Assembly: GCA_002480565.1 (NCBI GenBank)
Contig: DLCK01000051.1
Location: 65,277-129,276, forward strand
Origin: Phycisphaerales bacterium UBA7800
Lineage (GTDB): Bacteria > Planctomycetota > Phycisphaerae > Phycisphaerales > Phycisphaeraceae
Reading direction: 5' to 3'
DNA length: 64,000 bases
Shown here: piece by piece, positions 33,609 to 40,110 of the stretch
Position numbering within the stretch: position 1 is the first letter of the stretch
Layout: every line of letters begins with the position of its first letter
Made by a program: the position numbers and the translations under genes
Notes under the pieces: model-generated
What the model saw: the letters and a program-made list of their open reading frames with translations, nothing else
The model's database searches: none
Told to the model about the DNA's origin: nothing

Positions 33609-34337
33609 CCCATGATTGTATGCACCTTATGTGGCTCACGCGCGAGACATAAAAGCCAATTTTTCCACAGATGATCAACAGCAAAATCAAGAACAAAAAT
33701 CATCATCATCCGTCATCTGACTTGGACAATATTTGCGCTATATGTAGGTGCGTCAATATGTCCCACGTTTAAAGGTGTTCCCAAAGGTGCTCTCAAAGGT
33801 CGTTCCAAAGGTGGGTTTAAAGGTCCCTATGACGTCTTCTATCTTTCTCTCTTTCTTCTCTCATCTTTCGGGGGGAGAGGGTGCAGGGAGAGGGGGAAAA
33901 TCAGGCTCGATTTTCGACGACCGAATTCTGAGATTTGCGGTGACAATCTGCCGGCACGCTCGACTTGCCCGCTTTGCCAGCCCATTTGCCGCCTGTTTGA
34001 GCCGGGTTTACAGGACGGGACGTTAGTCGCATTTTGCTGGAACGCCGCACAGTCGAACCAGGGGCGATTTTCGGGATTCAGCAGTGCATCTATATAGAAT
34101 GGGAAAAAGCCATCCGACCAGGTCAATATCATGGCCTTGCTGCGTCACGATTCGGTTGGACTGAGGTGTGATGCGACGAAATTGGGCTCCGAAATCTGAA
34201 TTTGTTCAAATTTGCGCGTCATGCAGATTGATAAGCCTGTCCCGGTCGTGTCATATTTCATAACTGCGATCAAAAAATCTTGACAAGCCGTCTCAAATCA
34301 TGAAACTGTTGTTAGGGTAATTTTAGTGCCCGTGTTG
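33609..34337. promoter_or_regulatory. Control region between leftward late genes and the ImmA-like gene
   Basis: About 730 bases with no convincing gene. It contains five AAAGGT units at exact 12-bp spacing (33771-33824), a DnaA-box-like TTTTCCACA at 33661-33669 beside AT-rich sequence, a purine-rich GGGGGGAGAGGG stretch near 33868-33896, and a TTGACA at 34280-34285 upstream of the ImmA-like gene. A 92-codon rightward frame over the repeats is of poor protein quality. Candidate roles are a late promoter region or a replication origin. Confidence 0.5.
33771..33824. repeat. Five 12-bp direct repeats (iteron-like)
   Basis: AAAGGT occurs at 33771, 33783, 33795, 33807 and 33819, each exactly 12 bp after the last, followed by a less conserved 6-mer (mostly GTTCCC-like). 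Regular direct repeats in a non-coding control region are typical of binding arrays for an initiator or activator. Confidence 0.7.
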
Positions 34338-34751
34338 ATGTGGCAATGGGGGCCCAGGAGAAGGGAGTTCGGGGACGTGGAATTATTTGCCGGTCCATTT
34401 TCGTATCGTGTATTGGTTGTAAAAAATCTGAAACATCCTGAGACGGGCCAATCAGTGGATGGCCTAATCAACTTCGACGATCGGGAGATTTACATCAGTG
34501 ATCAGGCCAGCCGTAGGCGATGGCTTGAGATTGTGCTTCACGAGTATTGGCACGCCTGGTGTCATCACTTCGGCAAGCTTGAATCGGACGAGGAACAGCA
34601 GTGTGACAGGTTTGCTGCTGTGTGTTTACAGTTCATGAGCACATGGGTTCGCAAGGGGGGTGAGAGTGCGATTGAGTTGTTGGAGGTCAAAGAGATGGGG
34701 CCGAAACTGCCGCCTATCCCGGTGATTAAGGTTGAGAGGTGGGTGGGGTAG
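34338..34751 (+). CDS. ImmA/IrrE-like zinc metallopeptidase
   Basis: 137 residues from the ATG at 34338 (a GTG at 34326 is also in frame). Zincin motif WLEIVLHEYWHAWCHHFGKL (HExxH), followed by ESDEEQQCDRFAAVCLQF, whose E/D residues give the third ligand as in ImmA/IrrE proteins. In several mobile elements ImmA cleaves the element's repressor upon DNA damage. Here a LexA-like repressor gene lies 0.8 kb away on the other strand. Convergent with the HsdR_N-like gene (26-base overlap). Confidence 0.8.
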   Translation: MWQWGPRRREFGDVELFAGPFSYRVLVVKNLKHPETGQSVDGLINFDDREIYISDQASRRRWLEIVLHEYWHAWCHHFGKLESDEEQQCDRFAAVCLQFMSTWVRKGGESAIELLEVKEMGPKLPPIPVIKVERWVG

Positions 34752-35523
34752 ATTCTGGGGCTGGCTTGGATTCAACCTTTCTGAGTTTGCGTCCACTGCG
34801 TTTGTCAACCAATTTTGCAGCGTCAGTTGCATCTTTCCCTTCAAGGGCATCGCGTTTAATGACTTCATTTTTGAGGATGTCAGCCAGTGTGTCTTCGTCG
34901 ACATTGACCTCAACAACGCGTTTGAGATCCCTTCTTATCGCAGTCAGAACGTTATCGCTGTTGAGTAGCAGTGCAGCGATCATGAATCTACTGGTTGCTT
35001 TTTGCAGGTCAAGCATCTTCTCGGGAACACCTTTTTGGAAGGCATGTTTGCAGATTGGGTACAAAGCCTCAGCAGAATCGGATTTCTTGAAGTCCAGTTC
35101 GAGCGTATCGAATCTGTGAACAATGTTGTGATCAATCGGCTTGGCAAACACGACACGATACAAGCGCCATTCAACAGCATTGGTCAGAATGACCCATTCA
35201 ACTCCCTCGTTGGCAGCGTAATCAACAGCTTGTTTAATGTGTTTGTCATCAAGCGTTATACCGATTGCTTTAACTTCGATGATGATTGAGATTTTGCTTT
35301 TATCGTCGAATTTAACGGCAAGGTCACAATATGTGCCTCGAATGGCATACTCACCCGTCAGGTCAAGATACTTGTCGTATCCCAATGCCTCAGACATCAC
35401 ATCTTTGATCAATGTGACAGTGTCAGCTTCGGATATGTCCCTTGTCTTTTGTTGCTCAATGACAGGCTGCATCTGCTTCATGGCAGATAGGATGGTTTCT
35501 GAAATCTTTTTAGGTGCGGGCAT
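34726..35523 (-). CDS. HsdR N-terminal-domain-like nuclease-fold protein
   Basis: 265 residues resembling the stand-alone 'type I restriction R protein N-terminal domain' family. PD-(D/E)xK pattern: GTYCDLAVKFDDKSKISIII followed by EVKAIG (D...ExK), then IKQAVDYAANEGVEWVILTN and WRLYRV. The C-terminal 90 residues are helical and charged. It lies just downstream of the repressor in the same direction, so it is probably expressed in the lysogen. An anti-phage or superinfection-exclusion role is plausible but unproven. Confidence 0.8.
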   Translation of the reverse strand: MPAPKKISETILSAMKQMQPVIEQQKTRDISEADTVTLIKDVMSEALGYDKYLDLTGEYAIRGTYCDLAVKFDDKSKISIIIEVKAIGITLDDKHIKQAVDYAANEGVEWVILTNAVEWRLYRVVFAKPIDHNIVHRFDTLELDFKKSDSAEALYPICKHAFQKGVPEKMLDLQKATSRFMIAALLLNSDNVLTAIRRDLKRVVEVNVDEDTLADILKNEVIKRDALEGKDATDAAKLVDKRSGRKLRKVESKPAPESTPPTSQP

Positions 35524-35547
35524 TTTCCCCCCTTTAAAGCAGTTAAA

Positions 35548-36198
35548 TCATTCCTTCACATACCGACCCACAACAACAGCGGCCAAGACAACATCAGCGT
35601 CTTTAACTCGCCTGGTGGGGTGACGGTCATTCTCGGGAATCAGGTCGATGTGATCATCATCCACGCGGTGCACGCGCTTGATGGTAGTGCCACCACCTGA
35701 ATCTTCTGTAAAACGAATTGCGTAACGTCGGCCATCTTCGAATCCTTGGTTGTGCCATTCAGAAGGGGAGCAGACAACCACTTCACCTTCCTGGTAACGC
35801 GGCATCATCGAATCGCCCGTTACAACCAGTCCAAATGCACGAATATCTTCAACGCCTGGAAGCATTGGCAGATAGCTTAAAGCTTCTTCATAGTTGTACG
35901 CACCGTTCACTTCAAAATCGCTCCCCCAGCTTGCCGGAATTTGAGACAGGATTGGAATTTGCCCGTGATGACCGTTGGGGGCGGGTGGTTGCGTGACTGA
36001 CGCAATGACCTCACCCCATGTGTTGAAGCCTAGAGCACGGGCGATGGCGATCAGTGTTGCTGCATGAGGCGTTCCAGTCTTGCCAGTTTCAATGCTCTGA
36101 ATACTGACACGAGAAACGCTGGCTTCACTTGCAAGCTTTTCTTGGCTCATTCCAAGGTTCGTGCGAGCCTTTTTAATTATTTCACCAAGTTCATGCAT
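35548..36198 (-). CDS. CI/LexA-type prophage repressor (XRE HTH plus S24 peptidase)
   Basis: 216 residues. N-terminal XRE HTH: LGMSQEKLASEASVSRVSIQ, then SIETGKTGTPHAATLIAIAR. C-terminal S24 self-cleavage domain with the catalytic Ser in GLVVTGDSMMPRYQEGEVVV and the Lys in GGTTIKRVHRV. It should silence the early promoter and be inactivated through RecA. It is transcribed divergently from the early operon (36331), with palindromic sites between. Start codon at 36198. Confidence 0.92.
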   Translation of the reverse strand: MHELGEIIKKARTNLGMSQEKLASEASVSRVSIQSIETGKTGTPHAATLIAIARALGFNTWGEVIASVTQPPAPNGHHGQIPILSQIPASWGSDFEVNGAYNYEEALSYLPMLPGVEDIRAFGLVVTGDSMMPRYQEGEVVVCSPSEWHNQGFEDGRRYAIRFTEDSGGGTTIKRVHRVDDDHIDLIPENDRHPTRRVKDADVVLAAVVVGRYVKE

Positions 36199-36256
36199 TG
36201 TATGATTTTAGACAAGTTTTATGCATTTGTAAGCAAAGAATAGGTATTAAAATTTC

Positions 36257-36305
36257 ACATTTTCTGTCAAAATGTATTGAAATAGCAAGAAACTTGACAT
36301 AAACT
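36257..36305 (+). promoter_or_regulatory. Early promoter with overlapping operator
   Basis: ACATTTT-CTGTC-AAAATGT (36257-36275) is a perfect inverted repeat. It is followed by a promoter-like TTGAAA (36277-36282), 17-bp spacer, TAAACT (36300-36305), leading to the gene at 36331 with AGGAGCC as RBS. A palindrome touching the -35 box upstream of the first early gene, beside the repressor gene, is the expected place for the main operator. Confidence 0.55.
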
Positions 36306-36330
36306 TTACATCAACACAGGAGCCAATCCA

Positions 36331-36561
36331 ATGACGAACAATCTTGACGCCATTCGACTGACTGACAAGCCCGCGATTGCGATCGTTGAGCATTATCAAC
36401 GCCAAGTCGATGACAAGCAGGCCGGACGAACTCTTGTCCGCATCATTCAGACATTCCACGCGATGGGTGGCCAACTCGGCCCCGTCGCTACACAGGCCCC
36501 GGAAGGGCAGGGGGTTGGCGTCACTGCCGCCCCCATGCCTTCCGCTACCCAACCAACATGA
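36331..36561 (+). CDS. First early gene, hypothetical
   Basis: 76 residues: MTNNLDAIRLTDKPAIAIVEH, a helix (QRQVDDKQAGRTLVRIIQTF) and a flexible Gly/Pro/Ala tail. No clear HTH, so it is not an obvious Cro. It has a good RBS (AGGAGCC) and a leader that carries the candidate operator. Unknown function; position suggests an early regulatory role. Confidence 0.65.
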   Translation: MTNNLDAIRLTDKPAIAIVEHYQRQVDDKQAGRTLVRIIQTFHAMGGQLGPVATQAPEGQGVGVTAAPMPSATQPT

Positions 36562-36571
36562 ATTACCTTCG

Positions 36572-36675
36572 CCGGTACGGCTGTGCGTGTTCTAACGAGC
36601 CGTGCCGGTGTTTTCCAAACCCCCTCCGCAGGTCGGGCGAACCCCTAAACCTACTGCGTCCGACCTGAATTTTTT
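36572..36675 (+). ncRNA. Two-hairpin RNA element ending in a T tract
   Basis: First stem: CCGGTACGGCT (36572-36582) with AGCCGTGCCGG (36598-36608), 11 bp with one G-U. Second stem: CAGGTCGG (36629-36636) with CCGACCTG (36660-36667), perfect 8 bp, followed directly by AATTTTTT. The second is a good intrinsic terminator or attenuator with a large loop. Two strong hairpins right after the first early gene recall phage transcription-control RNAs such as the HK022 put sites. That comparison is by shape only. Confidence 0.55.
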
Positions 36676-36695
36676 AACTTCAAACCGTAGCGAGC

Positions 36696-36995
36696 ATGAA
36701 CATGGAAAAACAGAAAAAATCATTGCAGTTCTTTCAGATGTTTGCCGAGATGGCGAATCAAGGACGGCGATTTCGCTTATCCATTCGCAAGCATCCTAAG
36801 GTCTGGTTCTCCGACAGCCGGTCTTTTGAATCCAATCCAAAGCCACGCAAAGTGACTCGCCAGATTCGCAGGCAGGTTGATAAGGCAGTGGCTGACTTGC
36901 GATCCAGCAACAACGGCAAGCCTAAACACCTGCAAATCTGCACCAATCACAAAAAGGTTCGCTGGATGCTCCGGCACAACGCTATTTCGATGTAA
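36696..36995 (+). CDS. Small basic early protein
   Basis: 99 residues from MNMEKQKKSLQFFQMFAEMA, very rich in Lys/Arg (FRLSIRKHPKVWF, KPRKVTRQIRRQVDKAV, NHKKVRWMLRHN). Probably binds nucleic acid; no family recognised. It follows the terminator-like hairpin by 20 bases, so its expression may depend on readthrough. Confidence 0.6.
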   Translation: MNMEKQKKSLQFFQMFAEMANQGRRFRLSIRKHPKVWFSDSRSFESNPKPRKVTRQIRRQVDKAVADLRSSNNGKPKHLQICTNHKKVRWMLRHNAISM

Positions 36996-37028
36996 TCCAT
37001 TTTTCATACCAAACACTCTAACCCACGG

Positions 37029-37628
37029 ATGATGACCATGAATGACACACGACACACAAACCATCACGCCGGTGACAAAGCCAGTCGGATTCTGGCAGCG
37101 ATCCACGCCCAGGTCCGTGACGCCGTTGAGTCTGGCAACCTGCCTGCAAAGCAGCTTTACACCGAGCCGGGCGTAAGCCGTTCAACCGTGGCCAGGATGC
37201 TCAGTGACGAAACGCCAACGCCAGAGGATCAGATGTTCAGCACACTCTGGTACATCATTGACCGCCTGCCATCTGATTTGCAGTTACCGGTGATTCAGAC
37301 GCTCCTCAATGGTTGGGCTGTCACTGTATTGCCTAAGCGAAAAATTGAAACCGATCTGGATGGCAACGGCATTGTTGACGCCAAAGACGAGCGTGAAGCG
37401 GCCATGCGATTACTTGATGCAGTCAACCGCACTGTGCGTCACATCGTTGATGCGGTCGAAGATGGTGAAATCAGTTCGAGCGAGCAAGCGATAGCCATGC
37501 GACTGCGAACCGAGATCAACGGTGCTGTTGACCAGGTTGTACAGATTGCCACAGAAATCGCACATAACAAAACACAACGGCGTAAGGCATTGACGCTTCA
37601 AGGGCCACGGATGGCCAACGCTATTTGA
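37029..37628 (+). CDS. Early regulator with HTH and an EF-hand-like loop
   Basis: 199 residues (possible later starts at 37032 and 37038). A helix-turn-helix: AKQLYTEPGVSRSTVARMLS. Next comes a helical part (FSTLWYIIDRLPSDLQLPV) and then KIETDLDGNGIVDAKDEREA, which contains a canonical 12-residue calcium-binding loop pattern (D1, D3, N5, D9, D12). The C-terminus is helical (NRTVRHIVDAVEDGEISSSE). Early phage position and HTH suggest a CII-like or replication regulator. The EF-hand-type loop in such a protein is unusual. Confidence 0.7.
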   Translation: MMTMNDTRHTNHHAGDKASRILAAIHAQVRDAVESGNLPAKQLYTEPGVSRSTVARMLSDETPTPEDQMFSTLWYIIDRLPSDLQLPVIQTLLNGWAVTVLPKRKIETDLDGNGIVDAKDEREAAMRLLDAVNRTVRHIVDAVEDGEISSSEQAIAMRLRTEINGAVDQVVQIATEIAHNKTQRRKALTLQGPRMANAI

Positions 37629-37636
37629 TTGAACGC

Positions 37637-37722
37637 GGGGCCGAACGTGTTGGTTTCGACCGCCAGCAAAGACCGCATGCGGTAGCTGGTTGGAAACGTG
37701 GGTTCGATTCCCACCGGCTCCA
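37637..37722 (+). ncRNA. tmRNA tRNA-like-domain RNA lacking the mRNA-like domain (86 nt)
   Basis: The 5' end GGGGCCG pairs with CGGCTCC at the 3' end (7 bp) with a G-U at the third pair, the alanine identity element of tmRNA. The 5' part continues to GTTGGTTTCGACC, containing the tmRNA-conserved GGTTTCGAC, with no D stem. The T arm is GTGGG-TTCGATT-CCCAC, preceded by TTGGAAAC. Between the two halves there is only a short helix (CCAGC with GCTGG) capped by ACCG-CATG-CGGT, instead of the roughly 250-nt pseudoknot and tag-coding region. Not a normal tRNA: no 7-base anticodon loop. No CCA encoded. It lies 21 bases upstream of csrA. Confidence 0.7.
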
Positions 37723-37743
37723 TTAACTGAAAGGAATCAAACC

Positions 37744-37932
37744 ATGCTTGTATTAGCCAGAAAAGTCGGACAGGACATCATCATTGGCGACGACATCATC
37801 GTGCGGATCACCGCAATCAAAGACGGTAAAGCACTTGTTGGTGTGCAGGCACCTGAAAACATTCGAGTTGATCGCTCGGAGATCAGAGACGCAAGGTTGG
37901 TGAGTCCCAAGCTGGAAGGTGGTACAGCATGA
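37744..37932 (+). CDS. csrA: CsrA-family carbon storage regulator encoded in the prophage
   Basis: 62 residues beginning MLVLARKVGQDIIIGDDIIV, then RITAIKDGKALVGVQAPENI and RVDRSEIRDA. Length and sequence match CsrA, including the RNA-contacting N-terminal strand (L4, R6) and the VDR-EI end. The upstream in-frame start (at 37690) would translate the RNA's 3' end and is an artefact. RBS GAAAGGAATC includes a GGA, the CsrA-binding trinucleotide, so autorepression is possible. CsrA represses or protects mRNAs by binding GGA hairpins; a phage copy may reprogram host translation. Confidence 0.93.
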   Translation: MLVLARKVGQDIIIGDDIIVRITAIKDGKALVGVQAPENIRVDRSEIRDARLVSPKLEGGTA

Positions 37933-38243
37933 AACGCACAGTGTCGAGCAACAAAGACACCGTCTACATCAGCGACGACGCACGGTTTGCAGCCATGATG
38001 TCTGAGACTGATGAGCAGGGGTGTCCGCTCGTCAAAGGGTACGAGGGGAATGATTGTGTGACTGGATCGCTGATCTCCATCACCCTTGGCGTCATGGCTA
38101 TGGCTATCGCGGTGTTTGGATTTCTCTGCTGGATCACCGGCAGTATTCGCGGGGCCGTCTTCGTGACATCACTGCTACTGATCATTGGCACGCTGATCTA
38201 TGCCTGGAATGACAGTCCGAACAACGGGGAGGTGAAGTTGTGA
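37929..38243 (+). CDS. Small membrane protein, two transmembrane segments
   Basis: 104 residues. A soluble N-terminal 45 residues (SSNKDTVYISDDARFAAMMS) is followed by two hydrophobic helices (ISITLGVMAMAIAVFGFLCW; GAVFVTSLLLIIGTLIYAW) and a short polar tail. It overlaps csrA by 4 bases and the next gene by 4, so it is part of the early operon. Unknown role; superinfection exclusion is one possibility. Confidence 0.7.
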   Translation: MKRTVSSNKDTVYISDDARFAAMMSETDEQGCPLVKGYEGNDCVTGSLISITLGVMAMAIAVFGFLCWITGSIRGAVFVTSLLLIIGTLIYAWNDSPNNGEVKL

Positions 38244-38461
38244 TTCAGACTGCAAAGATGCCCAAGGCTGTACAGGTGGCCATCAAGGTCAAGTCGGCAC
38301 GATGTAGGCCGGATGTGCTAATTGAAACCATCGCCAACATCCTTGATGAAAACTACGGCGAGGAAATGCGACTCCGCGAAAAGATCAACCAACTCGAAGC
38401 AAGCCTTGAAACCGCACAACGGGAATACGACCTACTTAAAACACACGGGAGCAAATCATGA
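38240..38461 (+). CDS. Small coiled-coil early protein
   Basis: 73 residues: IKVKSARCRPDVLIETIANI, then a heptad-containing helix (EMRLREKINQLEASLETAQ). It overlaps both neighbours by 4 bases. It could be an accessory subunit of the ATPase encoded next; unrecognised. Confidence 0.65.
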   Translation: MIQTAKMPKAVQVAIKVKSARCRPDVLIETIANILDENYGEEMRLREKINQLEASLETAQREYDLLKTHGSKS

Positions 38462-39942
38462 TTCAGCAAAACGTAAATATTGAAAACATCGGGCCAATTG
38501 AACAATTAGACATCAAATGCCCACCAGATGGCGGCGTCGTCGTCCTGCGGGGACGTAATGGTCTTGGCAAGTCCACCGCACTTAGCTCGGCACAGGCACT
38601 TGTGTCTGGCAACGGCAAGCTCAGCACACGTGACGACGCACCATCTGCTGGTCGAGTCAATGGATTCGGTGCGATGATCCATGTGGGGGCAAAAACCACA
38701 CGCGCCGGTGAGGTTGAAGTGTCCAGCATTGAAGGCAAACTCAACATCGCCGACCTGGTTAAGCCTCCGCTCAAAGACCCCGTGGCTGCGGATCGTCAAC
38801 GCATCAAGGCTTTGATCAGCATCACTGGCGTGGAACCCACTGCCAAGGCGTTTGCTGATGTGATCGGCAACGAGATGGCCGACTATGTTTCTGCCGCTAC
38901 ATGGGCAGGCAAAGACATGCTCGATGTGGCGTCCAAAGCAAAGCGGGATTTGGAACAGGCGGCACGTGGTAAAGAGGATGAAGCGAATCTCCGTGAAGGC
39001 CAAGCCAAAGCCCACGAGGAAGCAGCCAGCGGTGTGGACATGTCAGGCGAGTGTGATGAACAGAAACTCCGCAACGCTTCCACTATCGCGTCCGGCAACC
39101 TGCGAGTGCTGCAAGAACGCCAAGAAGCCTCCGAGCGATCAGCTAATCAACTGGCTGAAGCACGTGAAAAGTTGGACCAGGTCAAAGCGAATTACACAGG
39201 TCCAACAGTTGATCAGGCGATCGCAGATGTTAAGTCGTCTGAAAACAATCTCGCGTCTGCAACTGCAACGGTCAACAATCTTGAAAGACAGTTGGCGGAA
39301 GCCAAATCCGCACAGGAACGTATTGACCTGAAACTCCAGTCGGCACGATCATCACTTCGTGCCGCCGAGGAATACACCGAAGCAGTCGCCATGTATGAAG
39401 CGGTTCTCGAAGGCACTGCAACCAAAGCTCCGTCACCTGATGAACTTGAAGCCGCACAACAGGCCATGGACGATGCGAGCAACGCTCTTGAACAGGGCGC
39501 TCTCATCCGCAATGCAATGGCAAAACTTCGTGAAGCCAAGGATGCACGCGATCAGGCCAATAAAGCAGCCGTCACCGCATCACGTCTCCGCGACTCTGCC
39601 AAACTTATCGACAACGTTCTGAGCAATGCGATTGAAAACGATCAGCTTTTCGTCAGAGATGGTCGCCTTTGCACCAATCATCACGCACGGGGCGAAACAC
39701 TGTTTGGCGACCTCTCCGAGGGCGAGCGTTGGACCAAAGCATTTGATGTTGCTGCACCCATTGTTGGCGAACACGGCATTTTGATCCTACCGCAGAACTT
39801 CTGGGAAGGCTTGGATCCGCATAACCGCGCCCATGTCGCCGACCTTGCACGTCACCACAAGATTGTGGTGCTGACAGCCGAAGCGACTGACGGTGAACTC
39901 AGGGCCGAGCAGTTCGAAGGAATTCACAGCAATGCACATTGA
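38458..39942 (+). CDS. SMC/Rad50-like ATPase
   Basis: 494 residues with split ABC-ATPase halves. Walker A is VVVLRGRNGLGKSTALSSAQ near residue 30-45. A long coiled coil spans about 180-400 (LAEAREKLDQVKANYTG, NNLERQLAEAKSAQERIDLK). A signature/Walker B region is near the end (FGDLSEGERWTKAFDVAAP, ILILPQNFWEGLD, IVVLTAEATDGE). The usual Walker B DE is replaced by LPQNFWEG, so catalysis may be altered. It lies directly upstream of YqaJ exonuclease and RecT, so a recombination/end-processing role is likely. Confidence 0.83.
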   Translation: MIQQNVNIENIGPIEQLDIKCPPDGGVVVLRGRNGLGKSTALSSAQALVSGNGKLSTRDDAPSAGRVNGFGAMIHVGAKTTRAGEVEVSSIEGKLNIADLVKPPLKDPVAADRQRIKALISITGVEPTAKAFADVIGNEMADYVSAATWAGKDMLDVASKAKRDLEQAARGKEDEANLREGQAKAHEEAASGVDMSGECDEQKLRNASTIASGNLRVLQERQEASERSANQLAEAREKLDQVKANYTGPTVDQAIADVKSSENNLASATATVNNLERQLAEAKSAQERIDLKLQSARSSLRAAEEYTEAVAMYEAVLEGTATKAPSPDELEAAQQAMDDASNALEQGALIRNAMAKLREAKDARDQANKAAVTASRLRDSAKLIDNVLSNAIENDQLFVRDGRLCTNHHARGETLFGDLSEGERWTKAFDVAAPIVGEHGILILPQNFWEGLDPHNRAHVADLARHHKIVVLTAEATDGELRAEQFEGIHSNAH

Positions 39943-40108
39943 CCACGCCCAACTCTACACGCTTGTGCGTGAAATCGACGCATGCGGCATAGACCTGACG
40001 GATTGGGAGATCGAGTTTATCTCCAATCTGATTGACAAGGACATTCACACGTTCACGCCAAAGCAGGCTGAACGCATTTACAAAATCGAAGAAGACAGGA
40101 TGGGATAA
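39932..40108 (+). CDS. Small early protein
   Basis: 58 residues from the ATG at 39932 (an earlier frame start lies inside the ATPase gene). MHIDHAQLYTLVREIDACGI, DWEIEFISNLIDKDIHTFTP, KQAERIYKIEEDRMG. A helical fold related to small phage proteins that accompany exonuclease genes. It overlaps the ATPase gene by 11 bases and ends 2 bases before the YqaJ gene. Confidence 0.75.
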   Translation: MHIDHAQLYTLVREIDACGIDLTDWEIEFISNLIDKDIHTFTPKQAERIYKIEEDRMG

Positions 40109-40110
40109 CA

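Noticed and set aside
33748..34026. 92-codon rightward frame over the 12-bp repeats (KVxP tetrapeptide repeats)
   Set aside because: The repeat pattern is explained by the DNA iterons; the rest is Ser/Arg/Ala-rich, the start is GTG without an RBS, and it crosses non-coding control sequence.
37637..37722. Ordinary tRNA with a long variable arm
   Set aside because: No D stem and no 7-base anticodon loop can be formed; the GGTTTCGAC and G3-U pair point to tmRNA instead.
37690..37743. Upstream extension of csrA beginning METWVRFPPAP
   Set aside because: This peptide is the usual false translation over the 3' end of a tRNA/tmRNA gene; CsrA begins at MLVLARK (37744).
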